Under the pieces are notes generated by a model that made no database searches, was not told the DNA's origin, and saw only the letters and a program-made list of their open reading frames with translations. 24,067 nucleotides of DNA from positions 21,670 to 45,736 of the forward strand of contig DHJF01000007.1 of NCBI GenBank assembly GCA_002404195.1. The letters run 5' to 3'. This DNA comes from Candidatus Saccharibacteria bacterium UBA4727. Lineage in GTDB: Bacteria; Patescibacteriota; Saccharimonadia; Saccharimonadales; Saccharimonadaceae. A program made the translations under genes and the position numbers. Below are positions 6,619-13,670 of this stretch, piece after piece. Numbering within the stretch: position 1 is the stretch's first letter; every line of letters begins with the position of its first letter.

Positions 6619-7026
6619 CTATTGCTTAGTTTCGTATATTCCCCATGCATAAGCAGTGATGGCAGCTATAAGCAGTAGTGACATCACTAAGGAATAATAG
6701 TCTCGTTGGCTAGAAATGAACTCCGATCCCGACACGATAGCCAGAAGAATTGATCCAAGGCCAATGCCAGAGGCTATTTTCCATGTTCGGTCTTCTGCTC
6801 GAAATGCCCAAATACATACAACGATCGAGCCAACTAAAAGTAATAAGCCAAGAATAACGTGCGCCATAACCGGTAACTGAGTTCGCGCAAACTCCCACTG
6901 CTGCCAGTCTGCACCTCCCTCAGGAGACGAAACAAGCAAATTCGTCAACATACCTAGCAGATATTCTCCAACAAGGAATCCGATAAGAAAGAGCGTTTGA
7001 ACGTGTAATTTGTTACCGTTCTTCAT
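6619..7026 (-). CDS. Four-helix membrane protein, unknown
   Basis: A 135-aa protein with four hydrophobic segments at about residues 10-32, 54-73, 85-101 and 111-129. Polar loops contain SSPEGGADWQQWEFARTQLP and AEDRTWK. The layout resembles small bacterial four-TM proteins of unknown role. No catalytic motif is visible. The ATG at 7026 has TATGAT (7038-7033) exactly six bases upstream and no Shine-Dalgarno site, so a leaderless mRNA is predicted. It follows the GreA-like gene (7050-7505) on the same strand but has its own promoter, and ends at a terminator. Confidence 0.7.
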   Translation of the reverse strand: MKNGNKLHVQTLFLIGFLVGEYLLGMLTNLLVSSPEGGADWQQWEFARTQLPVMAHVILGLLLLVGSIVVCIWAFRAEDRTWKIASGIGLGSILLAIVSGSEFISSQRDYYSLVMSLLLIAAITAYAWGIYETKQ

Positions 7027-7038
7027 GCGCTAATCATA
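7027..7038 (-). promoter_or_regulatory. -10 box, leaderless start
   Basis: TATGAT on the minus strand, six bases (TAGCGC), then the ATG at 7026. Confidence 0.6.
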
Positions 7039-7049
7039 ATTAAAATTTT

Positions 7050-7505
7050 CTACTGCAGACCGACAATGGTCAGTTGATTGATGCCTTTTGGCGTAGTGAT
7101 AGACACGATGTCATTCACGTGGTGGCCTAGAAGCATTGAACCAACGGGTGAATTGATTGAAATGAAACCTCCCGATGGGTCAGCTTCAAGAGGGTCAACA
7201 AGTGTAACCTCAGTTTGTACGCCAGTATCTTTCTGGACGTAGACTACCTTTGTTCCCTGTTCGACAGTCACAGGATCGGCATTCCTCTCGATAATTTTTG
7301 CATGCGACAGGACTTGGTCCATGTTCATCATGTCCGAAGCGATAATTTCTTGCTCGATGCGCATGATAGTGAGGATGTTGCCACTTTGGGTTCTGTCCTT
7401 GAGATCTTGGCTAACATGTGCGTACCGCTCCTTCAGTAGGTTATACTGAGCCCGGAGTTTATTAATACCAAGAATCGTTAATGTAGGCGAATGGTGGTGC
7501 ATCAT
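7050..7505 (-). CDS. GreA/GreB-family transcription elongation factor
   Basis: A 151-aa protein. The N-terminal part to about residue 75 is a helical pair containing INKLRAQYNLLKERYAHVSQ and IMRIEQEIIASDMMNMDQVL. The C-terminal part has the Gre FKBP-like signature: TLVDPLEADPSGGFISINSP (about residues 101-120), then VGSMLLGHHVNDIVSITTP. Gre factors insert the coiled coil into the RNA polymerase secondary channel and stimulate cleavage of backtracked RNA. The acidic tip normally carried between the helices (D..E) is not obvious here, so it could be a Gre-like factor with altered activity. AGGAG lies seven bases before the ATG. It is divergent from the CRP genes and shares a 170-base regulatory region with them. 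Confidence 0.82.
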   Translation of the reverse strand: MMHHHSPTLTILGINKLRAQYNLLKERYAHVSQDLKDRTQSGNILTIMRIEQEIIASDMMNMDQVLSHAKIIERNADPVTVEQGTKVVYVQKDTGVQTEVTLVDPLEADPSGGFISINSPVGSMLLGHHVNDIVSITTPKGINQLTIVGLQ

Positions 7506-7596
7506 CTTACTTCTCCTCTTAGGAACTGAGTTGCTATTAAAATAATAGTACAGTACAACAGTCTAGCTAATCTGTGACAATAGTCGGCAATATTAA

Positions 7597-7610
7597 GTGA
7601 TATTGCTCAC
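7597..7610. promoter_or_regulatory. CRP-type operator between greA-like and crp-like genes
   Basis: GTGA-TATTGC-TCAC is a perfect half-site palindrome with the N6 spacing of CRP-family sites. A further TGTGA half-site lies at 7573-7577. An extended -10 (TGC-TACACT, 7622-7630) lies just downstream. The site would then be centred at about -33.5, which suits repression and hence autoregulation. Confidence 0.6.
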
Positions 7611-7674
7611 ACAAAAAAGAATGCTACACTATTAGTAGTAAAATTTGCGTATCTAGGAAACTATTGTAAAATAT

Positions 7675-8325
7675 ATGCTACCCACTACTATAAACGAAAT
7701 CGAGACCTTTTTCAGTGACTATCCCTTAAGGCGATACAAAAGAGGGCAAGTTCTTGTGTTGCCAGGCGAAACAGCTGAATATGCCTACTTTTTGGTGGCG
7801 GGTAGACTGAAATTATACGATACTTCACATAGAGGTGATCAGATTATTGTCGACATGTTTAAAAACCCGGCATTTTTCCCACTTTCGCTTATTATGAACC
7901 GATCTCCTTCGTTCTTAGTTCATGAAGCCGACACTGACATTGCCGTTCGCCAAGCTCCGATTGAAGCGGCGCTTGATTTTCTTGATGCTCATCCCAAAGT
8001 CGTATTGAACCTATTGTCAGTGCTCTACGAAAAGTTTGATGGCGCGATGAAGCGTATGATACGACTTATGGATAGCAGCGCAAAATCACGACTTGTGTAT
8101 GAAATTGTTACTGCCTGCTACCAGATTGGTGAGATGAAATCAGACGGCAGCTGGTTGCTGGCACTTAGTCAGGCAAAACTTGGAGCGCGCATTGGTCTGT
8201 CGCGAGAGACGGTCAGTCGCGAGATAAAATCTCTCAAAGAAAAAGGTTTATTGGGAGTCGCTCATACCTATATGCTTATCCCAGATTTAGCCAAGTTAAA
8301 GCGTTATGCGGAGTCGCATAACTAA
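7675..8325 (+). CDS. CRP/FNR-family transcriptional regulator (first of pair)
   Basis: A 216-aa protein. Residues about 8-120 form a cyclic-nucleotide-binding-like beta roll (YKRGQVLVLPGETAEYAYFL, then GRLKLYDTS). Residues about 140-215 form a CRP-type winged helix, with recognition helix LSRETVSREIKSLKEKG. The R-E-T-V-x-R pattern is the same as in E. coli CRP, which reads TGTGA. The GE...R cAMP-binding signature and the FNR cysteine cluster are both absent, so the ligand is unlikely to be cAMP or an Fe-S cluster. The start is uncertain: a TAAAAT lies only two bases before the ATG and the AGGA is far upstream. A second paralogue follows 16 bases later. Both CRP-type operators in the window are plausible targets. 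Confidence 0.88.
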   Translation: MLPTTINEIETFFSDYPLRRYKRGQVLVLPGETAEYAYFLVAGRLKLYDTSHRGDQIIVDMFKNPAFFPLSLIMNRSPSFLVHEADTDIAVRQAPIEAALDFLDAHPKVVLNLLSVLYEKFDGAMKRMIRLMDSSAKSRLVYEIVTACYQIGEMKSDGSWLLALSQAKLGARIGLSRETVSREIKSLKEKGLLGVAHTYMLIPDLAKLKRYAESHN

Positions 8326-8341
8326 GGTATGGAGGATATAT

Positions 8342-8989
8342 ATGGATGACACTACCCTAAAAGACTTGGACGCCTTTTTCTCACAGTACCCTATCAAGCA
8401 GTACCATAAAGATCAAATTCTTGTCTATGCAAACGAAGATCCAACCGGAGTTTTTTATTTAGTAAGTGGTACTGTACGTAAGTACGACATTGCTGACAGC
8501 GGCGATGAGATTGTGATGAATGTTTTTAAACCGTCAGTTTTTTTTCCTGCATCGTGGGTACTTAATAAAACACCGAATCGTTATTTCTTTCAGGCTGAGA
8601 GTCCTATTGCCGTGCGACGAGCACCGAGTGACGAGTTCGTTGACTTTCTTGAGGCACACCCCAAGATAATATACACTCTCTTGAAACAAGTGTACTTAGG
8701 ACTTGAGGACACGCAACGCCGAATTATCCGTTTGATGCACGGAGATACCCGAAGTCGTCTACTGTTTGAACTGGTGATAGAGGGGCGAAGGTCAGGTAAG
8801 CTGCAGGCTGACGGTTCATGTCTACTATCGATAACAGCGGCTGAATTAGCGCATAGGGCTGGGCTGTCTCGAGAGACGATTAGTCGTGAGCTGGCAAAGA
8901 TCGTACAAGATGAAGACATACTGACACGTCAAGGGCGCTTGCTGGTGGTTCGCGACCTTCGTGCGTTAGAGAGCCAGCTTGGCGAGTGA
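8342..8989 (+). CDS. CRP/FNR-family transcriptional regulator (second of pair)
   Basis: A 215-aa paralogue of the preceding protein with the same layout: a beta-roll sensor (YHKDQILVYANEDPTGVFYL, SGTVRKYDIADSGDE) and a CRP helix-turn-helix (AGLSRETISRELAKIVQDE). The recognition residues R, E and R are kept, so both proteins should read the same TGTGA-type half-site. A heterodimer or antagonistic pair is possible. The frame is open further upstream, but GGAGG at 8331-8335, six bases before the ATG at 8342, fixes the start. It is in one operon with the first regulator. The end faces the GH81 gene tail to tail, with 22 bases between. Confidence 0.88.
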   Translation: MDDTTLKDLDAFFSQYPIKQYHKDQILVYANEDPTGVFYLVSGTVRKYDIADSGDEIVMNVFKPSVFFPASWVLNKTPNRYFFQAESPIAVRRAPSDEFVDFLEAHPKIIYTLLKQVYLGLEDTQRRIIRLMHGDTRSRLLFELVIEGRRSGKLQADGSCLLSITAAELAHRAGLSRETISRELAKIVQDEDILTRQGRLLVVRDLRALESQLGE

Positions 8990-9011
8990 ATCGCGAGCCG
9001 AACACTCCTCC

Positions 9012-11009
9012 CTACGTGTCGATCTGACTGTATACAAACGCATTTAGGTATGTGCGGGAGTTGCCATCGTCAATAAACGTATCCTGTTGCTTGTCAACGA
9101 GGTTGAGTGCACGCGTTTTATCATAGAGGCTAAGATACATGAGAATGTAGTCACCGAGGGCGACATTAAAATTATCGTTGGTGACGGAACTATCAATCAC
9201 CTGTTTGGCCATTTTTGTGTCATCAAGCTGATGCGTCATGAACGGATTCATAGGCAGTAGTTGGATGCCAAGTTTCGTATTTGATTCATCGCTGAAGAAG
9301 GTTGAATAGGTGCGTTTGCCGCCAAAATTCAATGATGTAAGCGGGCTTTTATAGTTTGATATGTCTGGAATATCAGCGGGCTTCTGTCGCCAAACTGTGC
9401 GCGCCGATGCTGCCTCATTAGCAAGCATCCATGTACCTGTTTCGCTGAGCTGTGTGTTATGGATGAGTTGCCCCCAGAGCGTCACTGCATTCCAGGCGTT
9501 CATTGCCTCAGAGCTTGATTCTTGATTGTTGCCATCGGCGAAAGGTGCAAGCCCTGCCGCCCAGGAGTGACCGGCATAGGCGTCAAAATAACGATAGGCC
9601 GGAAAGTCTTTCGACGCATCATACGAGGCAATATCTGCAACTAAAAGGTTGACCTTGTTCTTATAGGTATGAAGAAAGCTGCTGTCGTGCTGTCCAAGGA
9701 TACTGGCGGCATAAATAAAGTACCCGTAATGAAAGTGATGATCATTAAAGTCTTCAGATCCAAAGGCCTTTGTCGTGGCGGCAACTCCCTTTAACTTACT
9801 GTCATAGTAAAAATAATTACTATTAAGTCTTGTGGTCATCGCGTCTTTGAGTATTGCTGACAATTGATTGGCCACAGCTGTTTGGTTGAGCTGAACGGCA
9901 AGGTCAAGTAGATTGGCGGCTCGGGCTAGTTGTTTACCTGCAAAGTAGCTGTCCTGGGCGGTGATTTTGGTTTTGCTGGTATCATCTTCGAGTGTTTTTA
10001 TAAGCGCTTGTTTATGTTGTTTGGTCAGGTGCGAGATATCGAGGCGACCGGACGCCGTGCTGGTCGCGACCGAAGTCGTGAATTCATTGCCAGCCGTTGC
10101 CCTCATTGTGCCGTAGATACTGTCATATGTGACAAGCGGTCGGTATGTCTTGGTGGTTGTTTGGTATCCCATCGGTGCATAAACGGTCGGCTGATGTGTC
10201 GCCGTTTCGTAACGCAAAGTTGTGGCTGCCGTCTGGCCTGTGATTTGGTGCGAAACAGAAGCTCCAGTTAATTCGTTAGCGGCGTACTGACGCAGTGTGT
10301 CTTCCCCGTCAGTAGGCAGTGCGTAGAATGTCACCAAACTATCTTTACTTAGTTTGATGCGTGCAGTAGTGTTGTCGGTCGTGATTGTTGAGTCTTTACT
10401 GGTGACAATGACGTAGTTATGCGCAGATTTTGTGTACCGGAAATAATGCGGAGATGCGGTTGTGTCACGTGGCGGCGTGATGTCGCTAAGAACTATGTCA
10501 CTGTCGGTCAGCGCGTGGTAATAAACATAGGGAACCCCCTGGGCGAGTGTCAGTCGTCCCATGTCGGTGCCCTGCGTATTCTTGTAGGTAAGCGTGGCGG
10601 AAAGTTTGTCGTACCTGGTCAGTTGAAAGCTTGCAGCCTGGTTAATCGTTGCTGCTATGCCAGGAGTGTGACCGCCACTGATAACTGTCGGCGTAACTGC
10701 AATAGTTGGCAGGCCAACCCCAAAGCCGGTTTCCTGTGCGCGAAAACTAAGCGGCATTGGGTAGACTGGCTGTGATATTTTCTGTAGAACCATCCCGCTG
10801 AGCCAACTATTAGTTGGCGGTACTATCGACGGCGCAACATGTGACGTATCGGCCGATGAGCCGTCCTTTGTTGGTAACGATTTGAGAGTTGCCGCGTCAA
10901 CGAGCGGCGTCGACCTTTCTGTTGACGAGTGCTGGCGTAATAATAAACTACCAACAACAAGAATGGCGGCTATCAAAATACTTGTTCCTATTATAAGTGA
11001 TTTCTTCAT
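9012..11009 (-). CDS. GH81 endo-1,3-beta-glucanase, membrane-anchored
   Basis: A 665-aa protein. Residues 5-24 form a single N-terminal hydrophobic anchor or signal, followed by a Ser/Thr-rich linker. The rest matches glycoside hydrolase family 81. PTNSWLSGMVLQ opens the beta-sandwich part (about residue 65). FNDHHFHYGYFIYAASILG (about 421-439) carries the catalytic Asp, and DGNNQESSSEAMNAWNAVTLWG (about 492-513) carries the catalytic Glu region. GH81 enzymes cleave beta-1,3-glucan internally with inversion. It should act outside the membrane. Its ATG overlaps the stop of the HlyD-like gene (TAATG), so it is translated with the glycosyltransferase operon. By analogy with cellulase in cellulose operons it may trim or edit the polymer. 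Attack on fungal or algal wall glucan is the alternative. Confidence 0.93.
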   Translation of the reverse strand: MKKSLIIGTSILIAAILVVGSLLLRQHSSTERSTPLVDAATLKSLPTKDGSSADTSHVAPSIVPPTNSWLSGMVLQKISQPVYPMPLSFRAQETGFGVGLPTIAVTPTVISGGHTPGIAATINQAASFQLTRYDKLSATLTYKNTQGTDMGRLTLAQGVPYVYYHALTDSDIVLSDITPPRDTTASPHYFRYTKSAHNYVIVTSKDSTITTDNTTARIKLSKDSLVTFYALPTDGEDTLRQYAANELTGASVSHQITGQTAATTLRYETATHQPTVYAPMGYQTTTKTYRPLVTYDSIYGTMRATAGNEFTTSVATSTASGRLDISHLTKQHKQALIKTLEDDTSKTKITAQDSYFAGKQLARAANLLDLAVQLNQTAVANQLSAILKDAMTTRLNSNYFYYDSKLKGVAATTKAFGSEDFNDHHFHYGYFIYAASILGQHDSSFLHTYKNKVNLLVADIASYDASKDFPAYRYFDAYAGHSWAAGLAPFADGNNQESSSEAMNAWNAVTLWGQLIHNTQLSETGTWMLANEAASARTVWRQKPADIPDISNYKSPLTSLNFGGKRTYSTFFSDESNTKLGIQLLPMNPFMTHQLDDTKMAKQVIDSSVTNDNFNVALGDYILMYLSLYDKTRALNLVDKQQDTFIDDGNSRTYLNAFVYSQIDT

Positions 11010-11737
11010 TACGCACCGCCTGGCTTGAAGAGTTGAATGACGAAGGTATATACCGTCTGGTACCAGTTAGAAGTCTTAAGCTGAAGGGTTGCTTGCACTG
11101 GAGTGCCGACCGAGAACCTGTAGTCACTAATATCTGCATTTTTGATTCGCGCTTTTACTACTGTGTCGGCATGATCACCGCTGCTGACGATGCTGATATC
11201 AAAGACCGTCGCCTGCATTGTTGTGTTGTCGGGGAGTGTGAGGCTTAATGTACTATTTTTACTAATCCGGGCGTAGTCCGGCGGAGAAAGTTTAAAAGTA
11301 GCAACCACATAGAGCGACCCGACGGTATTAATTGTCGCAACGATACCACCGGCTGGTGCATACGAGCCATTGTGGTAAAACACTTTGTCAACGACACCGT
11401 CGTCTGATGCTTTGATGAGGATGTTACCACTGGTCGGATCGATGGAGAACGGGAGAGATTTGGCTGACACGGTGCCGCTACTGAGTGAATCACTCAGCTG
11501 TGCGCTTTTGAGTTCGAACAACGTTTGGCCTTTTTTCACCTTATCGCCTTCTTCGGCGTTTTGCTTGACGACGAGGCCAGGATAGTCGGTTCCCAGTGAA
11601 CTGGTATCGGCGGCAAGCTGTGCTTTATGAGACCGTGCGGTCGACATGCTCGTACCGAGATATAAGATGAGCGTCCCAACGAGTAGCAGTACGACAATAA
11701 TGCCGAACATGAATTTTAAACGACTCGTAAACTTCAT
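11009..11737 (-). CDS. HlyD-like membrane fusion/periplasmic adaptor protein
   Basis: A 242-aa protein with one N-terminal membrane helix (about residues 9-30), followed by an extracytoplasmic part. VVKQNAEEGDKVKKGQTLFE (about 56-75) is a biotinyl-lipoyl-like half-motif, and ILIKASDDGVVDKVFYHNGS (about 106-125) the second one. A beta-barrel-like region with SLTLPDNTTMQATVFDI follows. This is the arrangement of HlyD/Alg44-type adaptors. It lacks the long coiled coil of true type I secretion adaptors. The gene overlaps the glycosyltransferase stop (ATGA) and the GH81 start. A role as extracellular accessory subunit guiding the growing glucan is inferred. Confidence 0.8.
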   Translation of the reverse strand: MKFTSRLKFMFGIIVVLLLVGTLILYLGTSMSTARSHKAQLAADTSSLGTDYPGLVVKQNAEEGDKVKKGQTLFELKSAQLSDSLSSGTVSAKSLPFSIDPTSGNILIKASDDGVVDKVFYHNGSYAPAGGIVATINTVGSLYVVATFKLSPPDYARISKNSTLSLTLPDNTTMQATVFDISIVSSGDHADTVVKARIKNADISDYRFSVGTPVQATLQLKTSNWYQTVYTFVIQLFKPGGA

Positions 11738-13398
11738 AATGTCACCCCTTTCTTAATTAATCGCTGCTCATGCTTCGCCGCCTTTTTAATCTTTGTGCGC
11801 TGGCGCCGTAGCGTATATGCCTCTTTCTGCGCCACCCACACGAAGTAGCCGAACACGACCGTATTGAGCGCATTCCATGCGAGTGAAATTGAAAACTCGT
11901 CAGTATAAATCGCCTTAGCGATACCAACCAGCGTCGTTAAGAATAAAAAGATATACACGTAGACCTGCATCCGGACGTAGTTGAACGGCGAATCGTACGA
12001 AACAGTGTTAGTGGCGCTCCAGGCTTGTTCGCGCCGAGAGAGAGCGTTGAAGAAGGCTTTAATATAGATTGGAAATGACGTGTTGGCAAGCATCAAGGTT
12101 TTAATCTTCAGACCCCCCATCGTGTAGAATGCCAAAATAAGTTGCGTGACATAAAAACCACTGTACATAATTGCCCATTGCCAGACCGGTATGCTCGTAG
12201 AGATTGGTGACAGGTTAAAATAAATCTGAAGCGGCGGCAGCATGAGGAGTAGCAACACCGAAAACCCGACGAAGTAGTACGAGGTGGTGGCAAAGTATTG
12301 CAGACGCTGATCGATTGTTAACTTGCGGGCAAATAGCGGGTTGTGGCGCAGAAAAATCTCAAAGCTTCCCGTCGCCCAGCGTAGCTGCTGTTTGGAATAG
12401 GCCTTGAGTGTTTCCGGTGTTTTTCCAACCGCAAGCACCGTCGGTATATATATGGAGTCGTAGCCAAGTTCGTGCAGGCGTAGTGACGTCCAGATGTCCT
12501 CGGATTTGGAGGCCTCATGAATACCACCAATCGCGTCAATTGCCGAACGACGAAATATGACATTAGTGCCGACACAAAAGGCCGCGTTAAAGCGATTCTT
12601 CCCAGACTGAATCAGCGAATAAAAGACGTTTTGCATAAAACTTGCCGCAGTTGACACAAAGTTATCATGATTATCGTAAAACTGAGGAGTCTGAACGAAC
12701 GCGAGATTGTCGTTTTCAAAAAACGGCAATGTTTCATAGAGGATAGTGGGCTCGGCAATAAAGTCAGCGTCGAGGATTAAAAAGTAGTCATTTTTGGTCT
12801 GACCAAGCGCATAGTTGATATTCCCTGCTTTGGCGTGATTGTGAATTGGCCGACGAATGTAATGGATGCCGATATCTTCGGCCATCTTCGCGATTTTATC
12901 AGAATCCCCGTCATCCAAAATATACGTTTCATGGAGGCCATAAATATTCTTTGCCGCAATAGCCGTCCGCTTCACCTCCTCCAGGGGTTCGCCGTAGACA
13001 GGAATAAAAACAGCAACGGTAATCGGTTTTTGGTGTACGAACATCTTGACTGATCGTGCAATCGCCGCCTCTTTCTTCCGTAGTATCTTAATCGCCGATT
13101 TGCCGACGGGTGCATTGTAAAGTTCGGCTTGTGCGCTGTGATACTCGAAGTTGCGGGGATTAAATCGCCCACTTAAAATTGTCCAAAACGACAATAATCC
13201 TTGAATAATCAAGAAGATTTCAGCGGTGAGTGCCAATATATATGGCAAAGGGTCACCGCGATACGCCGGCTGCAACAGGTAGTTCAGGTACACAAATGCA
13301 CCAAAGGTGGCGACGAGCAATACAAGTGTGACTGTTGGTGAGGTAAGGTTTTTTTCTATTCTATTTGCTGACTCTTCTAGCTCTACTGATTCATTCAC
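11734..13398 (-). CDS. Processive family 2 glycosyltransferase (cellulose/curdlan synthase-like)
   Basis: A 554-aa protein with two N-terminal membrane helices (about residues 22-42 and 53-74), a cytoplasmic GT-A domain, and about five C-terminal helices from residue 370. The catalytic set is complete: ILDDGDSD (about 160-167), LDADF (about 209-213, the DxD), KSEDIW with the catalytic Asp (about 298-303) and QQLRW (337-341). This is the BcsA/CrdS pattern for processive beta-glucan synthesis with export through the same protein. No C-terminal PilZ domain is present. The start is GTG at 13398 with GGAG eight bases upstream. It is the first gene of the operon with the HlyD-like and GH81 proteins. 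The GH81 partner points to a beta-1,3-linked product, but cellulose or hyaluronan-like polymers cannot be excluded. Confidence 0.9.
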   Translation of the reverse strand: MNESVELEESANRIEKNLTSPTVTLVLLVATFGAFVYLNYLLQPAYRGDPLPYILALTAEIFLIIQGLLSFWTILSGRFNPRNFEYHSAQAELYNAPVGKSAIKILRKKEAAIARSVKMFVHQKPITVAVFIPVYGEPLEEVKRTAIAAKNIYGLHETYILDDGDSDKIAKMAEDIGIHYIRRPIHNHAKAGNINYALGQTKNDYFLILDADFIAEPTILYETLPFFENDNLAFVQTPQFYDNHDNFVSTAASFMQNVFYSLIQSGKNRFNAAFCVGTNVIFRRSAIDAIGGIHEASKSEDIWTSLRLHELGYDSIYIPTVLAVGKTPETLKAYSKQQLRWATGSFEIFLRHNPLFARKLTIDQRLQYFATTSYYFVGFSVLLLLMLPPLQIYFNLSPISTSIPVWQWAIMYSGFYVTQLILAFYTMGGLKIKTLMLANTSFPIYIKAFFNALSRREQAWSATNTVSYDSPFNYVRMQVYVYIFLFLTTLVGIAKAIYTDEFSISLAWNALNTVVFGYFVWVAQKEAYTLRRQRTKIKKAAKHEQRLIKKGVTL

Positions 13399-13438
13399 GG
13401 CAATGTCTCCAGTATAAGTATTAGTATCTTCGGTCGTA

Positions 13439-13444
13439 ATAATA
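13439..13444 (-). promoter_or_regulatory. -10 box of the glucan operon
   Basis: TATTAT on the minus strand gives a predicted +1 at 13432 and a leader of about 33 bases carrying the GGAG ribosome site. There is no good -35, as expected for an activator-dependent promoter. Confidence 0.55.
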
Positions 13445-13465
13445 GCCTCTTCTGTTTAATTGGTA

Positions 13466-13481
13466 TGTGAGATATATCACA
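13466..13481. promoter_or_regulatory. Perfect CRP-type site TGTGA-N6-TCACA
   Basis: TGTGA (13466-13470), GATATA, TCACA (13477-13481). The centre falls at -41.5 from the predicted start point at 13432, the classic class II activator position. Both CRP-family proteins in the window carry the CRP recognition residues (RET.xR), so they are the likely regulators. Confidence 0.75.
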
Positions 13482-13509
13482 GTACTTTTCTGTGGTGTGT
13501 CGTTTTTTG

Positions 13510-13605
13510 CTAATCTGCGAGATAGTTAGGGGGTGCGTCGTATAGCCTTGTGACTTCGTGTGCTGTGTTGTTGAAGCTCGAGTGTGGATTTAGTTTCGCC
13601 TGCAT
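13510..13605 (-). CDS. Putative 31-aa protein upstream of the glucan operon
   Basis: A 32-codon frame that starts MQAKLNPHSSF and ends PPNYLAD. AGGAGG lies four bases before the ATG. A TATAAT box (13644-13639) predicts a 27-base leader. There is no recognised domain, signal or membrane helix. It sits between the FAD oxidoreductase operon and the CRP site of the glucan operon, on the same strand as both. It may be a free small protein or a leader peptide for the glucan operon. No clear terminator separates it from the glucan promoter. Confidence 0.5.
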   Translation of the reverse strand: MQAKLNPHSSFNNTAHEVTRLYDAPPNYLAD

Positions 13606-13638
13606 GATTCCTCCTGGGTTACGCTAATGTCTCCTCCT

Positions 13639-13644
13639 ATTATA
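13639..13644 (-). promoter_or_regulatory. -10 box of the 31-aa ORF
   Basis: TATAAT on the minus strand in the context GGGTATAATAGGAGG. The start point is predicted near 13632. There is no clear -35 at the usual distance. Confidence 0.5.
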
Positions 13645-13670
13645 CCCTAACGAATAATAAGGCTCGGTTA

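Noticed and set aside
9930..10775. Two plus-strand open frames over 110 codons
   Set aside because: They lie antisense to the GH81 catalytic gene, have no ribosome site and unnatural composition (many Cys and Arg).
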